Under the pieces are notes generated by a model, which did not search any database, had not been told where the DNA came from, and saw nothing but the letters and a program-made list of their open reading frames with translations. From a virus: 40,285 bases of DNA. The stretch lies in IMG/VR virus record IMGVR_UViG_3300021964_000170, positions 1 through 40,285 of that record. The stretch is one strand, 5' to 3'. Each line of letters starts with the position of its first letter. The first letter of the stretch is position 1. Positions 17,603 through 26,278 of the stretch are shown one piece after another. Position numbers and translations under genes: made by a program.

Positions 17603-18072
17603 ATTGTGTCCCGTAGATCATGTATAAGTGTTTCGTAGCAATCACCTTTATAAACAAACCCTGACGCATGTAACTCTCCTTTTTTAAAGTACTCTGCTAT
17701 GTCAAAAAATTCTTCCTTCTTTAACAGACCTAAATGCCAACCGACAGTTAGATCTTTCTTAACTCGGACAAAACAATAGGCGTCACACTTTTGTTTTGTG
17801 TTATAAGCAGGTACTGTACACGTATAGTTTTCTTTAGGCGCAACGGTAGTCGCTTTAGTCTTAACGTCTATCTTTGTACCATCATCTAATACTAGATCGT
17901 AGTCATACGTGTTAACTAATTCACCGCCTAAACATTGCTGGGCAATCTTTTCCCCAATGAAACCTATTAGATTACCACCACCTTTAGTAATTGAATTGCG
18001 TAAACGTCCGAGTTCTTTTGCTTTAACTCTTGCGTTGTCAATCATCTGGGTAGTTATTTCTACTTCAATCAT
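17599..18072 (-). CDS. PD-(D/E)XK superfamily nuclease-like protein
   Basis: 157 residues. NLIGFIGEKIAQQ places a glutamate at E41. YDYDLVLDDGTKIDVKTK gives D59 and the D69-V-K71 pair: together the E ... D ... D-x-K layout of PD-(D/E)XK enzymes. The rest is a compact alpha/beta fold. Such small phage proteins may be nicking or resolving nucleases or anti-restriction factors. The start is supported by AAAGGAC. It lies 27 bases after the ribonucleotide reductase gene and overlaps the RMF-like gene by ATGA, so it is co-translated. Confidence 0.6.
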   Translation of the reverse strand: MIEVEITTQMIDNARVKAKELGRLRNSITKGGGNLIGFIGEKIAQQCLGGELVNTYDYDLVLDDGTKIDVKTKATTVAPKENYTCTVPAYNTKQKCDAYCFVRVKKDLTVGWHLGLLKKEEFFDIAEYFKKGELHASGFVYKGDCYETLIHDLRDTI

Positions 18073-18099
18073 TGCACGTCCTTTAAAGTTCCGGTTGCT

Positions 18100-20064
18100 T
18101 TATCTACTGGCGATGTCAACGACTTCGCATACTCCTGCTGTACATGCGAGTTCTTGCGAACCCGTAGTGTTGTCTTCACGTTCGTACTCACGTAGCTTAG
18201 TCCAATCAATAGCCTTTGGCATCTTTGCAATAAGCGTATCATATTCTTCTTTAGAACAATCTTGATATGGAGCTTGCTTATAAGAATGCTCAACATGGGG
18301 TAAGAAACTAATGCCCGAAATGCTGTCAAAGTTTTCATATACCCAGTCTCCTACCTTTAGCCATTCTTCTTCACGTACACTCACAGTAATACTTGGCTTG
18401 TGTTCACACCAATGGTTTTGATATGTAAGCCATAACTGTAGATGCTCTAGTGCAGACATGTCATTGCGACATACAGCATTGTCTGGTGACTTCATTGGGA
18501 ATGAGAACACTGTTGTGCTTTCTGGTTTCATAAAGTCTGGCTCTGCTGGTATGCCTGAGTCAATCATAAACTGTGTCATAGGATCTTTATTGTCAGCACG
18601 TACAGTACGAATGTAGTGTGGGTTATGACGAGCGTGAATACCACTAGCACTGTCCACTAACTGTGATACAGTACCGCTCGGCTTCACACAAGTAATAGCC
18701 GCTGACTGATTGATACCTAAGTCATTAGAAATCTTAGCGTTTGTCTTAACAGCTTCATTACGTAATTGTATCAGAAGTCTGCCGCATTCGTCAAGTCCTT
18801 TAGAACCATTCAAAACGGGATGATCCATAATGCCAGTTAAGCTAACGCCCAGTAGTCTTTCATCTTCTGTATTCTTTTTCCATATGGAACGAAGATACTT
18901 GAAGTTAGTCAAGCAAGACTGAAGTGTGCCAAGTACAGTTGCATTACGTACCTTACGTAGTAAATCCGTAGTTGAATCTGTTGATCGCACTACAACTTCA
19001 GATAGATTACAGAATTGATATGGGCGCAGTATAATTTCAGAACATGGGTTCGTACCCCACTGTATTTGCTTCGTTTCTTCTTCATCTAAGAAGTTACTAC
19101 GTCTACCGTTCTTAGCTACTTGTTTCTTAGCGGCTTGTCTGTTGAAGATCCCGCGCTCACCAGACTTGCTTTCGTATAGTGAATGCCATTCAGAGAAGAA
19201 CACTTCCATAGAAGGCTTCTCTTTGTACGATACACTGTTATTTGCTAGTGCGCGTTGTGCTTCGTGTACCCACCACTCACCAGACTTAGCCTTACGCATA
19301 GATGTGTCATTAAGATTTGATAGTGAAATCAATGCACTGCGTCGTACACCACCAACGACTACAATTTCACCAATCTTACACATAAGGTCATGTGCCTCTA
19401 CAGGATACAATCTACGCCCTGCTGCACCTTTAAATTTCTCTACACAGAAATTAAATAAATCTTCTAATGGCTCTGGGCCTGATGCCCTACCACCAAATGT
19501 CTTTAGTCTCGCACCTGCGGGACGTACAAGAGACACATCCCACTTAGGTACTTGACCTGCATACAGACAGGCAATCAATTCACGTAGGGCTTTACACCAG
19601 CCAGCTTTGCTGTCGTCTACAATGATGATTGTATTGCTGTCATGGAAGTCTTCATTTACTATAGGAAGCTTGTCTACATTCTCACGTTCTACGCTGAAAC
19701 CTACACCAGTACCACACATAAGAATGTACATAGCTTCATCAAACGAACGGGGGCTATCTACGGGTATATAACTACAGTTGTACGCACCTACGTGGCAGCG
19801 ATCTAGTGCTGGACCTGCTGTCATTACAGCGCGCATAGAAGGCATGGTGTCTAGATTGAGAACACCTTCCTCTAGATCTTTACGATACTTGTTGAAGGAC
19901 TTCTCATCGAAGTTAAACTTCTTACTGACGTAGCTACCTATGTAATCAAAGTAACGGCTGACAGTTTCATCCCAACTCTCACGTCGTTGTTCATCTTCTT
20001 TCCATCTAGCATAACGGCTAAGTGCAATAAAGTTTTGATAGTCTGTAGGTAGCATGTTTCCCAT
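18100..20064 (-). CDS. nrdJ: Class II (adenosylcobalamin-dependent) ribonucleotide reductase
   Basis: 654 residues from the ATG at 20064, chosen because GGGGA lies 7 bases upstream and the preceding small gene ends at 20066; a TTG 33 bases earlier would overlap it. Active-site residues are all visible: N-terminal cysteine in GAYNCSY (C97), NPCSEI (C341, E343) and FCNLSE (C352). The protein ends with a CTAGVC redox pair near the C-terminus, as in monomeric class II triphosphate reductases. It converts ribonucleotides to deoxyribonucleotides using vitamin B12 and needs no oxygen, supplying dNTPs for phage replication. It is somewhat shorter than the Lactobacillus enzyme (about 740 residues). 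Confidence 0.93.
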   Translation of the reverse strand: MGNMLPTDYQNFIALSRYARWKEDEQRRESWDETVSRYFDYIGSYVSKKFNFDEKSFNKYRKDLEEGVLNLDTMPSMRAVMTAGPALDRCHVGAYNCSYIPVDSPRSFDEAMYILMCGTGVGFSVERENVDKLPIVNEDFHDSNTIIIVDDSKAGWCKALRELIACLYAGQVPKWDVSLVRPAGARLKTFGGRASGPEPLEDLFNFCVEKFKGAAGRRLYPVEAHDLMCKIGEIVVVGGVRRSALISLSNLNDTSMRKAKSGEWWVHEAQRALANNSVSYKEKPSMEVFFSEWHSLYESKSGERGIFNRQAAKKQVAKNGRRSNFLDEEETKQIQWGTNPCSEIILRPYQFCNLSEVVVRSTDSTTDLLRKVRNATVLGTLQSCLTNFKYLRSIWKKNTEDERLLGVSLTGIMDHPVLNGSKGLDECGRLLIQLRNEAVKTNAKISNDLGINQSAAITCVKPSGTVSQLVDSASGIHARHNPHYIRTVRADNKDPMTQFMIDSGIPAEPDFMKPESTTVFSFPMKSPDNAVCRNDMSALEHLQLWLTYQNHWCEHKPSITVSVREEEWLKVGDWVYENFDSISGISFLPHVEHSYKQAPYQDCSKEEYDTLIAKMPKAIDWTKLREYEREDNTTGSQELACTAGVCEVVDIASR

Positions 20065-20065
20065 A

Positions 20066-20230
20066 TTAGTTCCCCGTCTGTGTAGTTTTGAAGCCAAGTA
20101 TGTTTAGGCCATTTATGTCGTAGATGATCTCCGTAAAGGTAGACTCTAACTCCGCTGCAACATTGTCGTCACACGGCATTGGATACTCTTCTGTATCCAC
20201 CTCTATGGTAATCATCATACGTATCTTCAT
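20066..20230 (-). CDS. Small conserved protein, 54 aa
   Basis: ATG at 20230, TAA at 20068-20066. Product MKIRMMITIEVDTEEYPMPCDD ... VAAELESTFTEIIYDINGLNILGFKTTQ: a beta-alpha-beta pattern with strand IRMMITIEV, helix ELESTFTEII and strand LNILGFKT. Similar tiny proteins are common near nucleotide-metabolism genes of marine phages. The ATG overlaps the upstream DUF3310 stop (ATGA). The end of this gene contains the RBS of the reductase gene, so the two are probably coupled. Function unknown. Confidence 0.7.
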   Translation of the reverse strand: MKIRMMITIEVDTEEYPMPCDDNVAAELESTFTEIIYDINGLNILGFKTTQTGN

Positions 20231-20457
20231 GTTCTGTTTTCAACAACCTCTATTAGTTTATTCAAGTACCATCTAGCTTTTAGCAGATCCTTCAATGGAT
20301 CTTCTTCGTGTTTAAATCTGTAGCGTGTAACATACTTTAACACATTACCTTTTAAATAACCTTCAAACTCATCACCAAGCATAGAGTCAAATATAATTTC
20401 AATAGTCTCCCTGCCTGTCTTGTTGTAATGTTCTGGCTTGTTTACGTCATCAATCAT
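20227..20457 (-). CDS. DUF3310 protein
   Basis: 76 residues with the DUF3310 signature: NKPEHYN near residue 6, then the helical part GYLKGNVLKYVTRYRFKHEEDPLKDLLKARWYLNKLIE. DUF3310 proteins are widespread in phages and have been called nucleotide kinase-like, but without firm biochemical proof. Its position in the nucleotide-metabolism operon fits. It overlaps both neighbours. Confidence 0.85.
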   Translation of the reverse strand: MIDDVNKPEHYNKTGRETIEIIFDSMLGDEFEGYLKGNVLKYVTRYRFKHEEDPLKDLLKARWYLNKLIEVVENRT

Positions 20458-20806
20458 TCTTAAAGTTCAACGTCACGACGTTGCCTTCCGTAGTTATGGT
20501 TGGCTTGTTATCTTTTGGTTGTTCACTTCCAAACATATATTCAGAGTCAGGGTTATTCATGGATGTCTCAACTATGGCACTAGCTTTCTCACGTATTTCA
20601 TCGTCGTCTTCATAAAGCTTTATGCTGGCACACATCATATTAACTACCTGTAGCATGTCGCCAAGCTCTTCAGTTTCTAGACCATTGTCGTCATGTATAA
20701 TAGCTGATATATCTATCTCGCCTTCCCACTTACCAGAGTTGTTACGTATAGGTTGTAACTTTATATAGAAGCTATCTGTAGTGAACTCCTCCAAAAAGCT
20801 ATTCAT
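20450..20806 (-). CDS. Hypothetical acidic protein, 118 aa
   Basis: A soluble acidic protein: FYIKLQPIRNNSGKWEGEIDISAI (beta), then EELGDMLQVVNMMCASIKLYEDDDEIREKA (helical), then a polar end with beta strand NVVTLNF. No family recognised. It overlaps the endonuclease I gene upstream (4 bases) and the DUF3310 gene downstream (8 bases), so it is translated as part of the operon. Confidence 0.6.
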   Translation of the reverse strand: MNSFLEEFTTDSFYIKLQPIRNNSGKWEGEIDISAIIHDDNGLETEELGDMLQVVNMMCASIKLYEDDDEIREKASAIVETSMNNPDSEYMFGSEQPKDNKPTITTEGNVVTLNFKND

Positions 20807-21249
20807 TTTCGTTTTACCCCTTTGAAGGTTACGAACTTTGCTATAGCAGGATTAGGCTCTTCCGTCAACCAATCTTCCGGTATGATCCGGTCATAGTATA
20901 GAAAGCCCTTTTGTATGCACCACTTAGCGTAAGTATTCTTAGCGCCTTTGTAAAGCTTACGTCTGCTATTCTCGAATATAAATCTTATATCAAGTTCAGG
21001 ATGTTGTTTCTTAATCTCAACATGCTTACGCCTGTCGGCTGAAGTAAACAACCCTTTAGTCTCGATAATAATATTGTTAGCCAAAACAAAATCAGGGGTA
21101 TAGGTTCTGTATGCTAGATCTTCCCACTCAATCTTGAGCTTCTCGTATGTATACTTGACGCCCGTTTGATCTAATGATTGAGCTATCTTTAGCTCTAGCC
21201 CTGACCTATACCCCTTCTTTCGCGCAGCCCGAAACCGCTTTGCGTCCAT
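20803..21249 (-). CDS. T7-type endonuclease I (Holliday junction resolvase)
   Basis: 148 residues, close to T7 gp3 in length. The catalytic set of the family is visible: RSGLELKIAQ (E19), YTPDFVL (D53), IIIETKG (E63, K65). It cuts four-way junctions and branched DNA, resolving replication intermediates and in T7 helping degrade host DNA. The ATG overlaps the upstream stop by one base (TAATG). It lies between the Cas4-like exonuclease and the reductase group. Confidence 0.9.
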   Translation of the reverse strand: MDAKRFRAARKKGYRSGLELKIAQSLDQTGVKYTYEKLKIEWEDLAYRTYTPDFVLANNIIIETKGLFTSADRRKHVEIKKQHPELDIRFIFENSRRKLYKGAKNTYAKWCIQKGFLYYDRIIPEDWLTEEPNPAIAKFVTFKGVKRK

Positions 21250-21473
21250 TAGAAAGACCAGATGTTTCCTGCTGTCTTGAAAGTTTTGTATCCGAGATTC
21301 ATCATCTCTTCACGGATAGCACGTTCAGTTTCTCTACGTGTTTCCATTAGGCTACGTAGATTAGCTGTGCGCTTCTCATTGTATTCCTTACGTGCAGCAG
21401 TAAGTTCCTCCTGCATGTTCTGAATACGCTCCGCTAGTTCTTCTAGCGATAGTTCATCGTATAAGTTAGTCAT
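21249..21473 (-). CDS. Small coiled-coil protein, 74 aa
   Basis: Almost entirely helical with heptad pattern (ELSLEELAERIQNMQEELTAARKEYNEKR), then a short C-terminal beta-like end (LGYKTFKTAGNIWSF). No family recognised. The ATG at 21473 lies within the end of the exonuclease gene. It could be an accessory subunit of the neighbouring nucleases, but this is only positional inference. Confidence 0.6.
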   Translation of the reverse strand: MTNLYDELSLEELAERIQNMQEELTAARKEYNEKRTANLRSLMETRRETERAIREEMMNLGYKTFKTAGNIWSF

Positions 21474-22326
21474 TATATTTATCCTCTATGTATACGTAGT
21501 CCACCTCTGGTGGCTCTTTAGCAGATGAAGGTATTGATGGGCGAGTTACTAACGTCTCCCAACAATCTTCTTTAAAGTCACAGAATTTACAGACACTGCC
21601 GAGTACTTTGTTACCCGTAGGCTTGCCCCTGAAGAACTCAGGTACTGGCTCATAGCAACGCTCAAACTCGTTGGCGTCCATGCGCTGTGCTGTATCTTCT
21701 AATTTAGTAACTTCTTCATCAATTTCAAGACCCTGTGCAGGAACATATTTGAATTGTCCGTTAGCTTTATTGACAACCCACCATCCACCTGCACGTTTGT
21801 TTAAGGCTTTAGCATAGCCTGCTAGCTGACCTACATATCCAAAGGCGTCACCTTTCTTTAGTGTGTCATAGTCTACAAATTTATATGTGTATGACCACGG
21901 TGACGCAGACTTGATGTCATCAACAGCACCGTCGATACTGAGATCTGTAGTCCCATTAATTTTTGTGCCATCTTTTAATTCAAGCGTTGCTTGCTCACTG
22001 TTGTCATACGAAACACCAGCTTCGGTAAGAAGACCCTTAAACACTGCTTCAACAATGTCGCCCAACATCATGTTCATAATAAAGGTAGTTGGTAAGGACC
22101 GACCTTTCTCCGGTTTGTTCTTCTGATACCAAAGCTGGCAGTAGGGACGCCCGACGTTAGACATACGCAATCTAAATTCGTGCTGTCCCCTCCCACCAAA
22201 CTGACGCTGCAATGCATCTCGCACGTCAGACACAATCTGTTCAATGGAGGAATCAGTCATTGAAGCTGTGCCATCGCGCAACTCTGAGAGCAATTTGTGC
22301 AACGTCAGTTCAGCGGGATGGTTCAT
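21466..22326 (-). CDS. Cas4/RecB-like PD-(D/E)XK exonuclease with predicted Fe-S cluster
   Basis: 286 residues. Nuclease motifs run in order: E93 in LGDIVEAVF, D128 in GTTDLSIDG, D137-I-K139 in VDDIKSAS, and Q167 with Y171 in GQLAGYAKA. Four cysteines, C63 (GRPYC) and C246, C249, C255 (CKFCDFKEDC), match the iron-sulphur arrangement of Cas4/AddB-type nucleases. Probable role: 5' to 3' end resection or host DNA breakdown in recombination and replication. It is adjacent to the probable SSB and DNA polymerase and overlaps the SSB stop by one base. Confidence 0.82.
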   Translation of the reverse strand: MNHPAELTLHKLLSELRDGTASMTDSSIEQIVSDVRDALQRQFGGRGQHEFRLRMSNVGRPYCQLWYQKNKPEKGRSLPTTFIMNMMLGDIVEAVFKGLLTEAGVSYDNSEQATLELKDGTKINGTTDLSIDGAVDDIKSASPWSYTYKFVDYDTLKKGDAFGYVGQLAGYAKALNKRAGGWWVVNKANGQFKYVPAQGLEIDEEVTKLEDTAQRMDANEFERCYEPVPEFFRGKPTGNKVLGSVCKFCDFKEDCWETLVTRPSIPSSAKEPPEVDYVYIEDKYND

Positions 22327-23225
22327 TACGCAGCCTCCTCTGAAGCTACGTCGATGAACTCGTCCACTAACTCCTTAACGTCAGGGTCAACGTCTTCGAC
22401 GTTACTCTGATCCCATCTATTCAAGACATAGGAGTTGTGGTCCTTCACCCATTCAAGAAAGTTAGAGAATGTTTCTTCGTCACTGTCTTGTAGGTCAAGC
22501 TTGGTGCTAAGATCAAGAGCAACACGCGGTAAATAGAAGCTATCACCATTAGGTAATGACCTCTCTTCCGTAGAGAGCTTAATGTTGTAGCTCATTGGAA
22601 GCTGTTGCATCTTGTATAGCTTAGTGAAAGGTGCGTTCACAGTAGTGTATGCATCTTTGTTGTCAACTTCCCAGATAGCTGGTATCGGATCTGGTGTGTC
22701 AACTGGATTACCTTCAGCATCCAATGCGTCCTTAACATTAATCGTACCGAATATAGCACGAGTACGTTTAGTTGAACGTATGATTGCTTTAATTTTATCA
22801 GGAACCTGATTCCAGTCTTCAAAGAATTGACTTGGCTTACCACAGTTGAAGCCGCCTTCAGTATCTTTTAGTTCAGACTTCAGGTCATTCGCCATCACAG
22901 TTTTAATAAACCTGTTAGGTGAATCACCGTCACCCATCACAAAGCGTTTGTAATACACACGCTGCATGAAGGGACGAAGTGACACGTTACTGGAATAGAT
23001 TTTCTTGCCGTCAGCGGCAGGCTCTTCGATACGGAAGCTGCCACCTTCGACTACTTCTACATTTACTTTCTTACCTTTCACTTCTTGCTTCGCAGAGATA
23101 GGCTTGTGTTGTAGGGCAAGCCGCATGAGTGAAGATACTTTCTTCTGTCCAGTTGGTGTACCCATACCTGCAAGTCTAGCAAGTTCAGCAAAGTTTCCGT
23201 TGTTTAATGTTGCGATCTGATTCAT
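22326..23225 (-). CDS. Probable single-stranded DNA-binding protein
   Basis: 299 residues with a strong SD (AAGGAG). The centre is beta-rich and basic (VYYKRFVMGDGDSPNRFIKTV and STKRTRAIFGTINV). The C-terminus is strongly acidic (DVDPDVKELVDEFIDVASEEAA), the usual protein-interaction tail of phage SSBs. Its place between the DNA polymerase and the exonuclease is where HMO-2011-like phages carry their SSB-type protein. No sequence motif is decisive, so the call rests on tail, composition and context. Confidence 0.55.
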   Translation of the reverse strand: MNQIATLNNGNFAELARLAGMGTPTGQKKVSSLMRLALQHKPISAKQEVKGKKVNVEVVEGGSFRIEEPAADGKKIYSSNVSLRPFMQRVYYKRFVMGDGDSPNRFIKTVMANDLKSELKDTEGGFNCGKPSQFFEDWNQVPDKIKAIIRSTKRTRAIFGTINVKDALDAEGNPVDTPDPIPAIWEVDNKDAYTTVNAPFTKLYKMQQLPMSYNIKLSTEERSLPNGDSFYLPRVALDLSTKLDLQDSDEETFSNFLEWVKDHNSYVLNRWDQSNVEDVDPDVKELVDEFIDVASEEAA

Positions 23226-23255
23226 AGTGATCTCCTTTCAAGAGCCGAAGTTATA

Positions 23256-25292
23256 TCAGGTAACATCTTTAGTGTCAAGCCAGTTAGGCCCGATTTTTGC
23301 CTCTAATAATAAAGGCACGTTGAAGTCTATCCCCCATTGAATATCAATGAGAGACTTTAGGTTTTTGTTTGTGTCTTGAATTACATTTAATGCAAAGTTT
23401 ATCTCCGCTGGATGCACGTCTAATACGATTGAATCATGCACAGTATTCACAATGCATGTGTCTTTCCGCTCAAGCTGCTTCTCTATGTACAGCAACGCAA
23501 GCGGAACAATGTCTGCCGTAGCAAACGATTGTACTGGATAGTTCTTAATCTGTGTGAAGTACGTAGGAGTACCGTTGGCACGTCGTATCACATCAGGAAA
23601 AGCAAATGATCTACCAGACGGTGTTCTTATTCGTCCGTCGTTGAGTGCTTCTCTTGCAAGTTCTTTGTGCCATCTTGCGATTCCTCTGTACTTCTCGCCG
23701 AAGTGTTCATAATATCTCGCCTCTGAAGGAGAGCGTCCGAACCCTGTTGCTCCGTAGAGTGGGGCGAATGTGTGTGCCTTCGCCTGTTGGCGCGACGTAG
23801 GCTGTCCTGCATCACTGATAACCTGTGCAGTATAGGAGTGTACATCAAAACCATTACTTACTTCCTCTATGGCTAGTTTATCTTGTGATAAGAATGCAGC
23901 TACACGAAACTCTAGTTGTGCAAAGTCAGCTTCGAGTATGCTGCCGCCCTTCCAACGAGACACGAAACATTTCTTAACCGGAAACGTACCGCCTCTCGGC
24001 ATGTTCTGCATGTTAGGATTACGACCAGAGAATCTACCTGTAGAAGTAATCGTCTGCGTAAGTTGTACGTGCAGCATACCGTCAGACTTAGTGAAGGTAT
24101 CTATACCGTCAACGAATGAAGATAGGTATGTCTCCACTGCACTCAGGCGTGTCACCTTACTAAGAAAGTTCTGTGCGACTGTATTATTAGTGCGTGTAGC
24201 CGTAGCTGCAAGCAACGTAAGGTCTTGCTTATTGGTGCTGAAGCCATTGGCACTAACCCATTTAGGATTTGGTGGACGAAACTTCAGGCCAGCAATCTCA
24301 TCTGTTGACTCATAAAGATAGCCTTCACCATTGCACATACTACATCTAGTAGGTCTAGCAAATGGTTCTCCATTCTTTTTAGTCTTGCGTACCTTACCAG
24401 ACCCGAAACAATCTTTACATTGCTTCGCCTTCTGCTTGTACATGATAGTGGACAGGCTGTTTACAGTAGATCTAAAGTCACCGTCAGCCATACGATCATG
24501 GAAGTTATCTGCCCAATCTTTTTTGTCTTTAGGTTTACGAGAGTAGATCAACCACGACAGTTGCTCTGGACTGTTGAGATTGAGTGGGTAGTCACCCATC
24601 AGATCACGAGCAATATGATCCAACTCTGTAACCAAATCGTTACGCTCACGCACAAACTCATCACGTACTTGCTCAAGTGCATCTCGATCTACCTTTATAC
24701 CAGCACGGTTCATACGAGCCAGTGTCTTAGTTACTTGATTGGTAAGCTCAACCGTAGGCATGAGCCTGCTGTACTCAGCCGACAACAGACGAGTGCGTTG
24801 CTTCAGGGCTAACTCTTGCGTGGCTTTGAGATCTGCGATCAGATACTCTGACAGTTCTGCGTGTGGTATGTCAGCCACACTGTAGCCCTGCTTGAGATAG
24901 TTATGAAGTGTGTCTTGCTTCTTGACAGTAAGATCATAACGCTCAGAGCAAGCGTCTAACGAGAGCGGATTCTTCTGACCTTCCTGAAGAATGTACTCAG
25001 CGACCATCGTGTCCCAGATTGGACCGTCGTATTGGAAGCCCGTCTCCCATAGCCATGTGAGATCGTGTAAAAGATTGTGTCCGATGAGAACAGTGCAGTC
25101 CGAAAGTATGTTATGTAGTTGATCAGTGCTGTCAGATTGTTTCTCAGAGTGGTTAAATGTGAATACACGATGCTCTCCCGTGTCAAATAAAAGACCCACC
25201 ATCACTAGTGCGTTGGTGGGTTCGTAAGGATCGAGATGAAGCTTACCACCTCTCTCGGTAACGGTATTCTCTACGTCGAGAACGACCTTCAT
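23256..25292 (-). CDS. polA: Family A DNA polymerase with inserted DnaJ-type zinc finger
   Basis: 678 residues with strong SD (AAGGAG). The 3'-5' exonuclease domain is intact: D6-x-E8 (LDVENT), N73/D77 (GHNLLHDL), Y150/D154 (YLIADL). Residues about 290-322 hold CKDCFGSGK and CSMCNGEGY (C292, C295, C317, C320), a partial DnaJ central zinc finger. The polymerase domain then shows motif A DFAQLEFR (D456), motif B RQQAKAHTFAPLYG (R501, K505, F509, Y513) and motif C VHDS (H619, D620). The residue equivalent to E. coli 762 is Phe. It replicates the phage genome. The finger insertion is the HMO-2011-group hallmark. Confidence 0.96.
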   Translation of the reverse strand: MKVVLDVENTVTERGGKLHLDPYEPTNALVMVGLLFDTGEHRVFTFNHSEKQSDSTDQLHNILSDCTVLIGHNLLHDLTWLWETGFQYDGPIWDTMVAEYILQEGQKNPLSLDACSERYDLTVKKQDTLHNYLKQGYSVADIPHAELSEYLIADLKATQELALKQRTRLLSAEYSRLMPTVELTNQVTKTLARMNRAGIKVDRDALEQVRDEFVRERNDLVTELDHIARDLMGDYPLNLNSPEQLSWLIYSRKPKDKKDWADNFHDRMADGDFRSTVNSLSTIMYKQKAKQCKDCFGSGKVRKTKKNGEPFARPTRCSMCNGEGYLYESTDEIAGLKFRPPNPKWVSANGFSTNKQDLTLLAATATRTNNTVAQNFLSKVTRLSAVETYLSSFVDGIDTFTKSDGMLHVQLTQTITSTGRFSGRNPNMQNMPRGGTFPVKKCFVSRWKGGSILEADFAQLEFRVAAFLSQDKLAIEEVSNGFDVHSYTAQVISDAGQPTSRQQAKAHTFAPLYGATGFGRSPSEARYYEHFGEKYRGIARWHKELAREALNDGRIRTPSGRSFAFPDVIRRANGTPTYFTQIKNYPVQSFATADIVPLALLYIEKQLERKDTCIVNTVHDSIVLDVHPAEINFALNVIQDTNKNLKSLIDIQWGIDFNVPLLLEAKIGPNWLDTKDVT

Positions 25293-25302
25293 GTTTCTCT
25301 CC

Positions 25303-25482
25303 TTAATGCACTTCGTCGTCTACCCTATACTCTAGAATCATATTCCAAAAGTCAAGTAGGTTTTGATGTGCTTCCCATAAGGCTAACATTTCTTCTTGTT
25401 CAAAGCTGTCACCATACATTTGTTTTGTCTTAACTAACTTAGCAAGTCTAGTTAGCATCTCAACTTCAGGTGACATAGCCAT
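25303..25482 (-). CDS. Small helical protein, 59 aa
   Basis: The ATG at 25482 is preferred over a TTG 60 bases upstream, which would overlap the membrane-peptide gene. Product MAMSPEVEMLTRLAKLVKTKQM ... EEMLALWEAHQNLLDFWNMILEYRVDDEVH: two amphipathic helices. The SD is weak (AAGAAG). It ends 10 bases before the polymerase ATG, whose AAGGAG lies in that gap. Function unknown. Confidence 0.5.
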   Translation of the reverse strand: MAMSPEVEMLTRLAKLVKTKQMYGDSFEQEEMLALWEAHQNLLDFWNMILEYRVDDEVH

Positions 25483-25486
25483 CTTC

Positions 25487-25594
25487 TTATACTGGACGTA
25501 CCGACAGGGCAAGCAGCCAGATAAGCGCCCAGCCCACACCAACTATTGTTGTTGCGCTCAGTACGTCTACTGTTGATTTCATAAATCGTTTCAT
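25487..25594 (-). CDS. Single-span membrane peptide, 35 aa
   Basis: ATG at 25594, immediately after the thyX TAA, with AGAGAGGTG upstream; stop TAA at 25489-25487. Product MKRFMKSTVDVLSATTIVG then VGWALIWLLALSVRPV: a basic start and one hydrophobic span of about 20 residues. Size and topology fit a small inner-membrane peptide (regulator, antiholin-like or superinfection factor); nothing in the sequence chooses between these. Confidence 0.55.
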   Translation of the reverse strand: MKRFMKSTVDVLSATTIVGVGWALIWLLALSVRPV

Positions 25595-26278
25595 TTAATT
25601 CACCTCTCTTTCTTTTTCATATCCCCACTCAAACTCCCGTATCTTTGGGAAGATTGGTGAGATTGCGTCAGCGCATTGTGTCGCTACAATGCGATGCTCT
25701 TTCTGTGTAGCTGGATCTGATCGTAGTTCAATGTAATGTATCCAACTACGTAGTGATCCATTCATATAAAGTCTAGTGCGTGTTAAACCTTCTGGTAATA
25801 TCACACGCGCCTGTTCTTTGGCTATGCCTTTCTTCAGTGCAGCGTCATACAACCTATGTGCTGTGTCCATAACGTCAGACTGTTGTCCAATCCACCACTT
25901 GTCTAGAACTTCATTGTCATTCTCAAGAGAGTTCTGTCTGTTGGTAGTGTCCTGTAGTCTAGTCTCACGTATTTCATTTACAACTTCCGTTGCTGAGTAC
26001 CGCTGACTAAACTCCTGAAATGAGAAAGTTCTGTGCCTGATAATCTGGTGTGATATGTCCCGTGTAGTTACGATATCGAGACATATGTTTACCATCTCAA
26101 ACGGAGACCAGTGCTTGTGCTTAATTAAATAATTAATTAGCTTGTCATTATTCAATGCACTTATCTGCGACGTTGGATTAGACACACGGGCATAGTAGGC
26201 GACGAGATCTACAAGATTGTTAGTTACTGATCCACCTTCTACTGCCCGTGTGAAACCTGCTAATTTAACTTCTGACAT
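25595..26278 (-). CDS. thyX: Flavin-dependent thymidylate synthase ThyX
   Basis: 227 residues from the ATG at 26278; the longer reading begins at a TTG without benefit. The ThyX motif RHRxxSxxxxSxR is exact: RHRTFSFQEFSQR at residues 81-93. It is followed by the family end region LPEGLTRTRLYMNGSLRSWIHYIELR. It converts dUMP to dTMP using FAD, NADPH and methylene-tetrahydrofolate and complements the reductase for dNTP supply. Typical length. Its start overlaps the end of the upstream 65-aa gene by 14 bases. Confidence 0.96.
   Translation of the reverse strand: MSEVKLAGFTRAVEGGSVTNNLVDLVAYYARVSNPTSQISALNNDKLINYLIKHKHWSPFEMVNICLDIVTTRDISHQIIRHRTFSFQEFSQRYSATEVVNEIRETRLQDTTNRQNSLENDNEVLDKWWIGQQSDVMDTAHRLYDAALKKGIAKEQARVILPEGLTRTRLYMNGSLRSWIHYIELRSDPATQKEHRIVATQCADAISPIFPKIREFEWGYEKEREVN

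Noticed and set aside
18069-18338. An 89-codon minus-strand frame over the end of the ribonucleotide reductase gene
   Set aside because: Lies within nrdJ in another frame; the C-terminal CTAGVC motif of the reductase shows which frame is real.
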